A stretch of DNA of 64,000 nucleotides from Hofstenia miamia (lineage: Eukaryota; Xenacoelomorpha; Acoela), in assembly GCA_004352715.1 (NCBI GenBank), contig SCFE01000071.1:381091-445090 (forward strand), read 5' to 3'. Within the stretch, counting starts at the first letter, position 1. The number at the start of each line of letters is the position of its first letter. Positions 10,267 through 21,623 of the stretch are shown here, piece by piece. Both the position numbers and the translations under genes were made by a program. The notes below the pieces were generated by a model, which was not told the DNA's origin, searched no databases, and saw only the letters and a list, made by a program, of their open reading frames with translations.

Positions 10267-11901
10267 TAGTACTGGAAATATGTATTCGACCACCTTGCTA
10301 TTTTGAATAAATAATGAACATTCATTGGATAGCGTGTGCCTAAGATTATAACTAAGTGTTACTTTGATGGAGAAAAGAAAATCTGAAAGTCTAATACAAT
10401 AAAATATGTAGAATAACAATTGACTATTAATTTTTAATCAAAATTAGAAAACTTGTATTAGAAAAATGTATTCGGCCACCTGAAAAAAATTTAACAAATG
10501 AGCAAATCCGAAAAAATAAATTCAAAATTAGATACATAAATTAATAATTGATGCAATACAAGCACTTAGCAACAAAATTCTCTCTTCTAATATTTTGTAG
10601 GGTGTCCCTTTGAGCGAATATCAGTTTCAAGGCAATCAGAGATTTAAGCAAAAAATCTTTCAATAAAGCTGTTCCGGAATTGCATAAAATTATTTCTTTA
10701 TTGCGCTCCACAACTCGTTTTCAGTAGAAAGAGTATGTTGTCCAACTCGATATTTGACCTCTTTCCACATATTTTAGATAATATTAAGGTCTGAAGATTG
10801 ACCAGGCCAGTCAGTAAGGATAGCAACCCCATTATTGTGGAGGAAATGTTTCATTTCTTTTGAGGTATGGCATGGAGCCCCAACCTGCTGATATATTGAA
10901 TCACTTGTAAGAAGTTCAAGAGTTCCTTTTTTAGAATCCGAGCATATTGCAATCTTCAGAGAGTACCAGTGATGTGAACAATCTTGTAAAAGCCACACTT
11001 CGATATTGCACTCCATACCATTACAGACTTCCCACCATACCTCATGGTTCCCCGAGTAAATTGAGGCAATAATCTGAACTTCTGCCCAGTTGGTCTCTTT
11101 ATCAACATTATTTTTGATGAGTACAGCTCAAATCTTTACTCATCTGAAAATATAACATTAGACCAATGTTCAGATAAATTGTCTCTCATTAAATTGGCCT
11201 ACCTCACCCGGTGTAATCTTTTCTTTAAAGTTAAGAATGGCTTTCTGGGTGCTACGATTGTCCCAATTGAGTAGTTCTTCAGGATGTTTCACACTGTTCT
11301 TGCTGTCACGGTGTGACCATCAACCCATTTTTCGGAAGTTCCTGGGATTTCGCTTTGAAAGGCACTCAAGAGCTGATTGGAAAGTTTTGAATTTTTTGTT
11401 TGATCTTCCGGACTTTGGCTTGGGGGCAATGGTGTTTTCAGAAGCGAAATGTCTGATGATATCCCCGACAGTACTTCGAGGTCGCTTTACAAGTCGGGCT
11501 ACATTCGTTTACTCATCCCTTTTAAATGTTTGCAGATAACCAACTCGTGGCTGGCAAGAGGTAGTAACCAGGTATCATATATGACAAAGAAAGACTGTTA
11601 TTAGACATTTTCAATAAAAATAGACTGAAAAATGCTTTAAACCATTGAAATTTTTACAGATTCTCTGATTTGGCTTGAAGTGGCCGAAGAAATTTTACCA
11701 AGAAAATGTTAGCTAACTACAAGCATTGTAGCATCTCGCCTTGAGATTTAAAGAAACAGTGATAATTATGTCTCAACATTGATGAATTCCTTGTTCAACA
11801 ACCCTAAATCTAATTAAAAATACCTATGACATTCTTGGCGTGCATTTTTTAGAAATATTTATGACAAATCATGGGTGGCCGAATTCTTTTTTTTAGTACT
11901 G
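10267..11901 (-). mobile_element. Tc1-like element, near full length, inactivated
   Basis: The right end reads inward as CAGTACTAAAAAAAAGAATT and then CGGCCACC. The left end, TAGTACTGGAAATATGTATT then CGACCACC, is the degenerate inverted match. TA flanks both ends (10265-10266 and 11902-11903). The length is 1635 bp, as expected for Tc1. A further TTCGGCCACC copy at about 10472 suggests a subterminal repeat. The transposase relic lies on the minus strand. Confidence 0.75.
10630..11580 (-). pseudogene. Tc1-type transposase pseudogene
   Basis: Reading the minus strand downward, broken frames give typical Tc1 transposase blocks in order: a helix-turn-helix-like N-terminal region with KRPTGQKF-type linker sequence downstream, WSNVIFSDESRFELY (first catalytic Asp), RYGGKSVMVWSAIS, then YQQVGAPCHTSKEMKHFL and DWPGQSSDLNIIENMWKEVK. 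The second catalytic Asp, normally in QQDGAPCHT, is Val here (QQV), so the enzyme is catalytically dead even apart from its several stops and frameshifts. The final Glu (NIIEN) is present, placing it in the DDE rather than DDD branch. An open stretch of 80 codons (11016-10774) covers the second half. It lies between two coding-like terminal exons, suggesting insertion into an intron or intergenic space. Confidence 0.8.
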
Positions 11902-12447
11902 TATTCATATAGCATAAAGGAAAAGCTAGAATACATTCTTTCAGTAGAAATTGTTGAGTGAAGTCTTATATATAAGAACCTCTGTTTGTGTATAAGTTTG
12001 TGAAACTCTTCATTCATTTTTCAAGAACGCTTACTTTTCCAGCTAAGATATATAATGGTAGGTATATTATTACTTGGTTTCTTAATAAAGTTTAGTTAAT
12101 TCTTACCCTAAACCGCTCATTGTATCCATTAAGATGCATACGGCTTGGAACATATTTTTAACAATTTTTTCCAATCGTATTAGAAATTGGGAAATTTTTT
12201 AATATTGAGACATCTATAGACAGGTGTGCTTCCCTTCCATGGTGAAAAATTGTGCTAAAAATTCTTCCTATTTGAAGCACATGAAGTCATTCTATATTAA
12301 CTAGTGAGTTTTGAGTTTTTAAAAATTATTTTAGAATCCACTACAAATTCAAAGAAATGTCTGAGTTATTTAGAATTAATTTTAGTTGGCAGAACCCGTG
12401 TAAATTACACTAAATCATATTTTCAAAGCTAACTATCTTGTTCCTAG

Positions 12448-12623
12448 ATACAGAGATAAAACGTTTTATTGACGCTTTTACCCACTCCGAATTTTCGCGT
12501 GTTACCCGTCAACTCCGCGGAATAAACGTAGTTAATAATATGCAAAACAGTCTTAAAGAAATTTCCTATCTAATATCATCGAAATTACGAAGATATAAGC
12601 CTTTAATGACACAACGTTGGTAA
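12448..12623 (+). CDS. Candidate 3'-terminal exon of an unknown gene (plus strand)
   Basis: A clear acceptor (CTATCTTGTTCCTAG) precedes 175 nt of open frame ending in TAA, entered in phase 1 (the first two bases AT complete a codon). GC content is noticeably higher than the flanks, with codons such as TCG CGT, ACC CGT and CTC CGC, unlike the AT-rich background. The product would end RGINVVNNMQNSLKEISYLI then SSKLRRYKPLMTQRW, a basic, probably helical C-terminus. I recognise no family. Upstream exons were not found between the Tc1 relic and this acceptor, so they would lie further left or be missing. Composition and acceptor strength make this the better of the two orphan exons. Confidence 0.4.
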
Positions 12624-12888
12624 ATGTGACACACAAAATAACACACACGCTAACATAGTATTAACACTAGAAAAACTAAAAATTCAATATCCCTTAAATG
12701 CCTGAAGTGCGCTGAATTAGTCAGCCTCAGAAAAACTGTGCATTTGGAAATTCCAGTTTAGAATTCCAGAGTTAGATAAAATTAGCTGCTTACACAAGAC
12801 AAGTTGAACAAGATTTCAATTAAATACGATTCGATTCGATCTACTGAAGTTCATATATACATACAGATGGGGTAGTCTGTACATATTG

Positions 12889-12892
<4 letters not shown>

Positions 12893-12919
<27 letters not shown>

Positions 12920-12974
12920 CTGGACACAATTTATTTGGGAATGGTGTGTTTTATACACATTTTCATATTTATTT

Positions 12975-13009
<35 letters not shown>

Positions 13010-13082
13010 NNNNNNNNNNNNNNNNNNNNNNNNNNNNNNNNNNNNNNNNNNNNNNNNNNNTATATATATATATATATATATA
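12893..13082. repeat. (TA)n microsatellites around a 51-N gap
   Basis: TA tracts at 12893-12919, 12979-13008 and 13061-13082. Ns run from 13010 to 13060. Apparent ORFs here are TA repeats read as Tyr-Ile. Confidence 0.9.
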
Positions 13083-14897
13083 AAAAAAATAAATACACAT
13101 ATTTGCGCTAAATAATTTATGATGCAAATAACTTTTGCTAAACAAAAAGTTTCTATATAACGATGTTTTGAACGTAACAAACAAAAATATTTTTCACTTA
13201 TGTATACTTAGAATTTTTTGTCTATGCAATATTTATAGCACCTAACCCATAAAAATAAAGCTTGCATAAATTTGCGTTTTCTTCACGCTAAATGGTGACT
13301 GGCGCAAAATAATAGAGAAAAATTCAAAAATGGCGTTAAATAGACATCGTTCTTTTTGTATACGCAGCAATTATTGCGCTAAAGAAGCAGAGCCAGGGGT
13401 ATAATTGAGGGGTGTTCAGCGGGCAGTTCACCTTGTTAATGTTATATTACGGTCTTGAATTTGTTGAGAAATGAAACTTGGTCAAAAATAATATAAAATA
13501 GAGTACACAAATGTAGAAACCTTTGTTAATTATTTAGGAATACAGCTCTGAACAGTGGTATGCAATTACTTAACAATTAAAATTATTCTTTTTTGTCAAA
13601 AAAAAACATTACTGAAACTATTTTATTGCCTATTACTGTTCTATCAAACCAATATTGAGTCCCATATGTTTGAATACGATCATTTTTGATTCGCTTAGGT
13701 ATGTCACACATGAAATAACGTATTGTTGATATCAAGGGCTTTTGAGGGTTTGCTCATAAAGTAAATTTTGCTGGTATCACACAACGTTTTTGTTTTCTCC
13801 TGTCTACTACACTCTTATTTGGTAGAGGTTTACCTGATACTCGTATTTGAGATAGGTCCTAACTTTTAAGCAAAATAAGCCTGAAGACTTTGGGAAATAT
13901 TATTGAGACGAATTGAAGAAATAAACGCCAAGTAAACACAAAGAAATCTTTACAGCATTCACCAGTAGTGGTTGATGCAATCTTTTACCATGAATGCTTG
14001 GACGAAGATATGAGACAAAGACCTGTCCATCCAACAAGTCATCGCTATACTCTTATCTTCAACATTGCTGTGTTACAAATATTCCGCTTTTGCTCTTCTT
14101 TTAAATATAGAATATTTTGATCCCATTTGATCCCAATATTGACTTCAAAATTCGAAAGACTTTTTTCACATTTTTTCTAATAATGTTCTTATTTAGCACT
14201 CTATTCCAATATTTGATATTTAGAAACTTCATTTTATAAAGCCTACTTATAGAGTGTAAATATAACTACTTTGTTGCCAATTATAAACTTTTATAATCTT
14301 AGAACCTTAAGAATGTGACTTTGAAGCTTAATCTATATGTAGATATTGGGTTATTATGATGTTAAGATCTAAATGAATGAATTGTTTGAAAATAATTACA
14401 GTTTTGTTTTTTTGAACAAAGATTCCGTAGTTATTCATGTTTCTTTATAATTAGAAATTTTAATCAAATGCTAAAATTGCGAAGATACCTGAGAACTTAA
14501 CTGCATTTTCTTAGAATTGAAGGACAATACGTGTGATTCTGTTACATACAGACTGCATATTTTAATCTTAAATTTATATCGTATAATTTACTCCAAATTC
14601 AAATATCAATTAACAATGATATCCAGGTGGACGTTAAGTAGTTATTTTCAAGTGTCTATTTCCCACTGCAATGAGTCAATTGGCTCTTTTCTGAAGTCTT
14701 TGAAACCTTAAGAAATTCAACTACATTTCTTGTCTAGAGAGTAGTGAATGTCCCACTTTAATAAAAGCCTACTTTCGCTTTTTACCGCTGCTTCACTTTT
14801 TAAAAAATTAATTCGCTTTTTTCCACTTATTTTGTCAATTTCTCAAATTTTACAATATAGCCGGCTTTAGCTAGAGATGAGAGTTAAAAGCGCTATA
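13083..14897. other. AT-rich DNA without recognisable features
   Basis: No domain, terminal repeat or tandem array identified. A 64-codon plus-strand frame at 14517-14711 has no supporting motif. Confidence 0.5.
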
Positions 14898-14909
14898 TAT
14901 ATATATATA

Positions 14910-15909
14910 NNNNNNNNNNNNNNNNNNNNNNNNNNNNNNNNNNNNNNNNNNNNNNNNNNNNNNNNNNNNNNNNNNNNNNNNNNNNNNNNNNNNNNNNNNN
15001 NNNNNNNNNNNNNNNNNNNNNNNNNNNNNNNNNNNNNNNNNNNNNNNNNNNNNNNNNNNNNNNNNNNNNNNNNNNNNNNNNNNNNNNNNNNNNNNNNNNN
15101 NNNNNNNNNNNNNNNNNNNNNNNNNNNNNNNNNNNNNNNNNNNNNNNNNNNNNNNNNNNNNNNNNNNNNNNNNNNNNNNNNNNNNNNNNNNNNNNNNNNN
15201 NNNNNNNNNNNNNNNNNNNNNNNNNNNNNNNNNNNNNNNNNNNNNNNNNNNNNNNNNNNNNNNNNNNNNNNNNNNNNNNNNNNNNNNNNNNNNNNNNNNN
15301 NNNNNNNNNNNNNNNNNNNNNNNNNNNNNNNNNNNNNNNNNNNNNNNNNNNNNNNNNNNNNNNNNNNNNNNNNNNNNNNNNNNNNNNNNNNNNNNNNNNN
15401 NNNNNNNNNNNNNNNNNNNNNNNNNNNNNNNNNNNNNNNNNNNNNNNNNNNNNNNNNNNNNNNNNNNNNNNNNNNNNNNNNNNNNNNNNNNNNNNNNNNN
15501 NNNNNNNNNNNNNNNNNNNNNNNNNNNNNNNNNNNNNNNNNNNNNNNNNNNNNNNNNNNNNNNNNNNNNNNNNNNNNNNNNNNNNNNNNNNNNNNNNNNN
15601 NNNNNNNNNNNNNNNNNNNNNNNNNNNNNNNNNNNNNNNNNNNNNNNNNNNNNNNNNNNNNNNNNNNNNNNNNNNNNNNNNNNNNNNNNNNNNNNNNNNN
15701 NNNNNNNNNNNNNNNNNNNNNNNNNNNNNNNNNNNNNNNNNNNNNNNNNNNNNNNNNNNNNNNNNNNNNNNNNNNNNNNNNNNNNNNNNNNNNNNNNNNN
15801 NNNNNNNNNNNNNNNNNNNNNNNNNNNNNNNNNNNNNNNNNNNNNNNNNNNNNNNNNNNNNNNNNNNNNNNNNNNNNNNNNNNNNNNNNNNNNNNNNNNN
15901 NNNNNNNNN
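14910..15909. other. Assembly gap of exactly 1000 N
   Basis: The round length indicates a placeholder of unknown size. Both edges are (TA)n, so the microsatellite probably broke the assembly. Confidence 0.98.
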
Positions 15910-15930
15910 ATATATATATATATATATATA

Positions 15931-16860
15931 TTACAAAATTTGTGGGAATAATATTTACAATATACTACACTAAAATTTAATGATGTTTAAATTTTCATGC
16001 ACTTAGAATAAATTTAATATGCTCATATTACTTTGTTGCTTGTTTAATAATTGATCTTTGTTATGGTTCTTAATTACTAAAGCTTCTGCAATCTTTGTAT
16101 TGGGTGTTCTTTCTAGCATGATGTTGATGCATATATATTTCTGACATTTGATGCCCTCCCTAGTAACACGAACTTGTCTTTTGGACGTCCTTAAGTCAAC
16201 ATTTATAGCCGTCCAAAAGTCGTCAATATCTGTCCTCATAATCTACTAAAAAACGACATGATTTGCGAATAAATAAAGTTTTTTTCATGATTTTCGAAAA
16301 CCCTTTCAAATGAAGTAAGGTAACTTAATCTGATAACGTTTACAACCTATGTTTGTCATTACTGAACTTCTTAATATTTAAACACAATCAAATATTTAGT
16401 AGTTTCACTTACAAATTATGCCACTAATATCATTTATAAAGAAGAATTTAATAGCTTTACTTTTGACACATCTAATTTCACTCTTGGAAACATTGAAAAT
16501 TTTTTATTCCTTGCTATTTTTCTTAAAAATATTAACGTTTCTAAACAAAGTTTAATCATTTTTTATAATGTCACATAATATTGAATAGAAAATTTATGAT
16601 TGAATGAATTATTCCATTTTTTAGATAAACATACATTAATTTTAAACATAAATATTTTACACAGGTTGGAATGATTTATGCAAATATATATTTTGACTTC
16701 AACAATAACTTAAATTGTAAATATTAATAAAAAGTGAATAGATGCATACTAGTGAAATTAATGAAAAAGCAAATATATAAAAAATTTTGCACCTTTAAAA
16801 ATGTGATATTTAAGTGTCAAAATTTCTATTATAGAAGACTTCTTTATTTATTATAATAAT
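15931..16860. other. AT-rich DNA, no gene recognised
   Basis: Minus-strand 16239-16003 is open for 78 codons (ATG to stop) with coding-like composition near its start, but I recognise no domain. The rest is low-complexity AT. Confidence 0.4.
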
Positions 16861-16899
16861 GATGGTGGTTGTGAGCAAAATGAGTAGGAAGCGTGATTG

Positions 16900-19290
16900 T
16901 GAGTAAATTTCAAAAGCATGGTTACAATTAAATAACTTCATACAAAAAGTTTGTGGCAAATCATGAATAACATTTTATTTATTAACAAATCCTTAATGTT
17001 TGAATCATTCAGTGACCATGCTCTTTGCACATATATAAGTAATATAACTACTAAAGTCAATAATTTAAAATAATTTATGCAAGAGATTATCTAAATTATT
17101 CAGACGAAATTATGGAAACACTTTTGAAAAGCATATCGTTCAACTATATATACATGTATACATTAAAATCTGGATCTTGCATGATTAATTATATTACAAA
17201 AGACATTTGCAATGCATTTAATAAAGCGGTACCAATTAAATACCGCAAAGTAAAATTTAAAGCGCGCAAGTTTACTTTATCAAAATCCGACGATAATGAC
17301 ATACGTGAACTAGTAAGTATTAAAAGAAAATTGTTTGATCTCACTCAAACAGAACCGACAACAACTAATTGGACTAATTACGAGAACTCAAAGAGGATTA
17401 TTAAACAATTAAGAAATAAAAAATCTGCCTTAAAACAAAAAAGGTTCTTCAATAAACTAAATAATACAAACGAAAAATGGTGTTATATTCATAAAATTTT
17501 GGGAAAAAGTAAAGGAATTTCAATTGATATTAATGAATTAAGTATTGATAACCAAACTACAACAGAAAAAACAAGAATAATAGACCACCTAAATACAACA
17601 TTTAAGAAACTTGGCAATTTCAATTTTCCCCAATATAAGAGAAAGAAAAATATTAATAAATTCGCAGGAAAAACATACTTTTCTTTTAGACTCATAAATG
17701 CAAATGAACTAGAAACCATAATAAAAACCTTAGACAAAAATAAATTAAGGGCATCCTATAATCTTGCAATCTTTATTATTAAACGTCACTTTCATATCTT
17801 AAGTGAACATCTACTATTTGCATTTAACCAATGCATTATTGATAATGAATTCCCGGATATATTTAAGAAATCTGACATAAGTCCTATAAATGCACAAAAT
17901 TATAGGCCCATTTGCATTAGCCATCCTTTTAGTAAACTATTTGAAAAATTATTAAATAATCAAATAAATGCATATTTGATATCTGAAAATATTCTTTCAA
18001 AAAAACAATTTGGTTTTCGTAATGGCTATAGCACTCAAGATGCAATTTTTACAATATCAGAACAAATAAAATCTAATTTAACCTTAAGCAAATGTAGTTG
18101 TGTTGCACTCCTTGATTTGAGCAAAGCTTTTAAATCAATGAATTTTGACATATTAAGGGATAAATTAATATATTATAACTTTGATAACAAATCTGTTAAC
18201 TTAATAATGACTTTCCTTAAAAATCGACAGCAAAGAGTAATACTTAATGGTAAAAAATCAAAATATATAATAACGGAACGTGGGGTTCCACAGGGCACAG
18301 TTCTCGGACCTATTCTATTTGCAATCTATGTTAATGACATAACTCAACAGGTAAAAAACAGTAAAATTTATCAATATGCAGATGATACATGTCTTATAAG
18401 TACTGATATAAATGCCTTTAATGCAACTAAAAATCTCCAATATGACATCAAAAATTTAACAAAATATTTCTCAAATAATCAATTGAATGTAAATATTGAA
18501 AAAACACAATTTATAATATTCTCCCCTAAGACAAACAGAAATCTCACAAAAAACATAGAACTTAAATTAAATAATGTACCAATAAAGCAAAGCGAATCTA
18601 TTAACTATTAAGGTGTTGAAATTGACAATAATTTCAACTTCGAACAATTCTTCATGGCTAATTTTAAAAAATGGCTTCTGGAGTTAGGTATCTTTATCAT
18701 CTCAGAAATATTTCAAATACGTATCACAAACAATTAATAAATGCACTCTGCCTTTCACACTTTCAATATTGCTCATTCCTCTTTACAAATATTAATTCAA
18801 AACATCACATCCTCCTGTCTAAAACTTTTAATTGGTCCCTTAAAATACTCAATTTTGCACAAAAACATGACAATGCATCCGATTACCGATTAAAATACAA
18901 AATACTATCTCTTTATTATCAAATTCAAATGCATATGTTATCAATATTATTTAAATTCAAATTTGGTCAAGCCGTAATTTCGTTTTAAAAATAGAATATT
19001 TTTATGCTTGGATAAACATTCTAATAGTTTTCACCACACAGCAACTAAATTATGGAATAACTTAAATAGAGAAATTAAATTTGAAAAATTCAGAAAGAAA
19101 TTGTGAACATTCCTCTTTAAGAGACAATGCCTACTTAGCGACAATAATACATTACATTCATTTGAAAATTTTGTATAAAATGCACACACAACACAAACAC
19201 ACATTTTAATATTATATATATTTATCATATTTGTAAATAGCTTTTTTTGTAGTTTTGTACTAGTTCCCTGTAGAAAAAATTGCTTTTGAA
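16900..19290 (+). mobile_element. CR1/L2-type LINE, copy A (5'-truncated)
   Basis: A non-LTR retrotransposon relic starting within the end of the endonuclease domain (ESFSDHALCTYISN, the SDH catalytic motif, at about 16999), through linker and reverse transcriptase, to a 3' untranslated region. Its 3' end sequence (GTACTAGTTCCCTGTAG region, about 19258) matches the 3' end of the minus-strand copy at 31275-31958, so the family is present several times in this window. Confidence 0.85.
17112..19170 (+). pseudogene. LINE reverse transcriptase pseudogene, copy A
   Basis: The open frame 17112-18611 (499 codons) covers the linker and RT domain: QNYRPICISHPFSKLFEKLL, KKQFGFRNGYSTQDAI, VALLDLSKAF (first catalytic Asp), RGVPQGTVLGPILFAIYVND, and the catalytic YADD box at 18374-18385. 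Thumb and C-terminal sequences continue after a stop at 18609-18611, where the family's YLGVEI motif reads Y-stop-GVEI; one T-to-A change of TTA to TAA explains it. Compared with copy B, copy A lacks about eight codons just before NAQNYRP (near 17888). A second open segment, 18671-18988, carries RYLYHLRNISNTYHKQLINA and FQYCSFLFTNINSKH, followed by further frameshifts to about 19170. It is enzymatically plausible up to the nonsense codon but truncated at the 5' end, so not autonomous. Confidence 0.9.
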
Positions 19291-19360
19291 TCTTTATTTT
19301 GGGGGGAGGGGGATTCCCCTCTGTCCCCAGGATCTATGCTATTCTAAGAGGAATACTTTA

Positions 19361-19381
19361 TATATATATATATATATATAT
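19361..19381. repeat. (TA)n microsatellite
   Basis: Short TA tract downstream of LINE copy A. Confidence 0.9.
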
Positions 19382-19685
19382 TTACCTACCGTGTGTGCGT
19401 AAAGTCATTAGCAATTTTAATCGACGCACACTTTTATTTTTAAGGCCCAAATGTTATTAAATTTATCTCGAGCGATAGTCAGTTGATCAAAGTTCGGTTT
19501 TCTGACGCATTGATAAGGTTCAGTCACACGCGTACTGCATAAAGCTGCATTTGTTGCGCTCATTTCATAATTACATCAACTAAAATGACGTCAACAAAAA
19601 CGCGCATCGCAATCGTTGTTCCAATGGCCAAAAATGAATCAAAAACTCGGGTTTTGCGTTAGCTGAAGAATATGAACGTTGCAGA
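19382..19685. other. Unassigned sequence with a GTGTGTGCG/CGCACAC inverted motif
   Basis: CCGTGTGTGCGTAAAG near 19389 and GACGCACACTT near 19423 could be terminal or hairpin arms. A 25-codon ATG frame from 19584 has no recognisable similarity. Confidence 0.25.
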
Positions 19686-19974
19686 CAAGGCCGTGGCTAG
19701 GGGCCACGGTTGCAATGGCCCTCCCTGTTGGGGCACTCGGGCCCCTTCCTCTTGGCATCCTGGGATACAAAACTCCATAGTATTAATTCTAATATTCTGT
19801 AACTAAGTTAGAGTGAAAATATTTTAGTTGAAATATATAAAATACAAATGTCATTCTATTTAAACATTCAATGAAAATGTGTGAAACTATTTCATATGAG
19901 TAAAACTATGATTAATTTATTGAACCTTGCAGGGCCATGGCCCACCTAAATTTCAAATGCAAGCCGAGGGCCTG
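19686..19974. mobile_element. Possible hAT-type MITE
   Basis: A GC-rich left end (CAAGGCCGTGGCTAGGGG) and right end, reading inward CAGGCCCTCGGCTTGC, bracket about 290 bp with internal GGGCCATGGCCC. The ends resemble CAGGGCCG-type hAT termini but match each other only roughly, and the right side abuts TA repeat and gap. Confidence 0.3.
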
Positions 19975-19990
19975 TATATGTATATATATA

Positions 19991-20990
19991 NNNNNNNNNN
20001 NNNNNNNNNNNNNNNNNNNNNNNNNNNNNNNNNNNNNNNNNNNNNNNNNNNNNNNNNNNNNNNNNNNNNNNNNNNNNNNNNNNNNNNNNNNNNNNNNNNN
20101 NNNNNNNNNNNNNNNNNNNNNNNNNNNNNNNNNNNNNNNNNNNNNNNNNNNNNNNNNNNNNNNNNNNNNNNNNNNNNNNNNNNNNNNNNNNNNNNNNNNN
20201 NNNNNNNNNNNNNNNNNNNNNNNNNNNNNNNNNNNNNNNNNNNNNNNNNNNNNNNNNNNNNNNNNNNNNNNNNNNNNNNNNNNNNNNNNNNNNNNNNNNN
20301 NNNNNNNNNNNNNNNNNNNNNNNNNNNNNNNNNNNNNNNNNNNNNNNNNNNNNNNNNNNNNNNNNNNNNNNNNNNNNNNNNNNNNNNNNNNNNNNNNNNN
20401 NNNNNNNNNNNNNNNNNNNNNNNNNNNNNNNNNNNNNNNNNNNNNNNNNNNNNNNNNNNNNNNNNNNNNNNNNNNNNNNNNNNNNNNNNNNNNNNNNNNN
20501 NNNNNNNNNNNNNNNNNNNNNNNNNNNNNNNNNNNNNNNNNNNNNNNNNNNNNNNNNNNNNNNNNNNNNNNNNNNNNNNNNNNNNNNNNNNNNNNNNNNN
20601 NNNNNNNNNNNNNNNNNNNNNNNNNNNNNNNNNNNNNNNNNNNNNNNNNNNNNNNNNNNNNNNNNNNNNNNNNNNNNNNNNNNNNNNNNNNNNNNNNNNN
20701 NNNNNNNNNNNNNNNNNNNNNNNNNNNNNNNNNNNNNNNNNNNNNNNNNNNNNNNNNNNNNNNNNNNNNNNNNNNNNNNNNNNNNNNNNNNNNNNNNNNN
20801 NNNNNNNNNNNNNNNNNNNNNNNNNNNNNNNNNNNNNNNNNNNNNNNNNNNNNNNNNNNNNNNNNNNNNNNNNNNNNNNNNNNNNNNNNNNNNNNNNNNN
20901 NNNNNNNNNNNNNNNNNNNNNNNNNNNNNNNNNNNNNNNNNNNNNNNNNNNNNNNNNNNNNNNNNNNNNNNNNNNNNNNNNNNNNNNNNN
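19991..20990. other. Assembly gap of exactly 1000 N
   Basis: Placeholder gap with (TA)n on its left edge and a 45-bp tandem repeat on its right edge. Confidence 0.98.
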
Positions 20991-21080
20991 TCTTGTTAGC
21001 CTCACTTAGGTAGAAGAGTGCAAACGGAAAGGCATTCTTGTTAGCCTCACTTAGGTAGAAGAGTGCAAACGGAAAGGCAT
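20991..21080 (+). repeat. 45-bp tandem duplication at gap edge
   Basis: Two identical 45-bp units, each starting TCTTGTTAGCCTCACTTAGG. They may be the visible end of a longer satellite inside the gap, or a gap-filling artefact. Confidence 0.85.
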
Positions 21081-21615
21081 TCTTCTAACCATAAAAAATA
21101 GCAGTGTCAATATAGATATTGTTTTGTTTAGTGATTTTATTTGTACAACATTTATTATTAATCAAGTTTTGTAGCCAAATTTCTACGTGGCAATGTTGGT
21201 GGTGAAGTTGCTGATGGAAGTTGATGATGCCTAATAAGATCGATCGATATATTTATTAAATTATCTAAGTAGTTGTTAAAATATTACTGCCTATTTAATC
21301 GAAGTTACGAAGGAACACTTTCTATCAAAATATATTATCTAAGCCTTATCTGAAGTTGGAATTAGCTACTAATCACTGAACGTTTAATAATTCAATTGAT
21401 TATAGATGCCCAATCTGTTCGAAGGAGGAACTTGTTTGAAGGAGAGAGATACAGTTATAAGTTAATTAAATATTGCATTATTAATAACTGATTAATTGGT
21501 AAACCGAAACTAATGGTTATAAATTTTCTCTATTCGTTTACACTGGAATTGTTATTACAAATATATTAGTTCCATATACAACGAGAATAAATTCTTTGTG
21601 GCTAATCCCACAAGT
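21081..21615. other. AT-rich DNA without recognisable features
   Basis: Nothing with domain or repeat structure identified. Confidence 0.5.
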
Positions 21616-21623
21616 TAACCGCC

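Noticed and set aside
12851-13184. ORFs rich in Tyr-Ile
   Set aside because: (TA)n microsatellite and Ns translated.
14877-15980. 367-codon ORF
   Set aside because: Consists almost entirely of Ns from an assembly gap plus TA repeats.
19927-21013. Several 350-360-codon ORFs on both strands
   Set aside because: Artefacts of reading through 1000 Ns.
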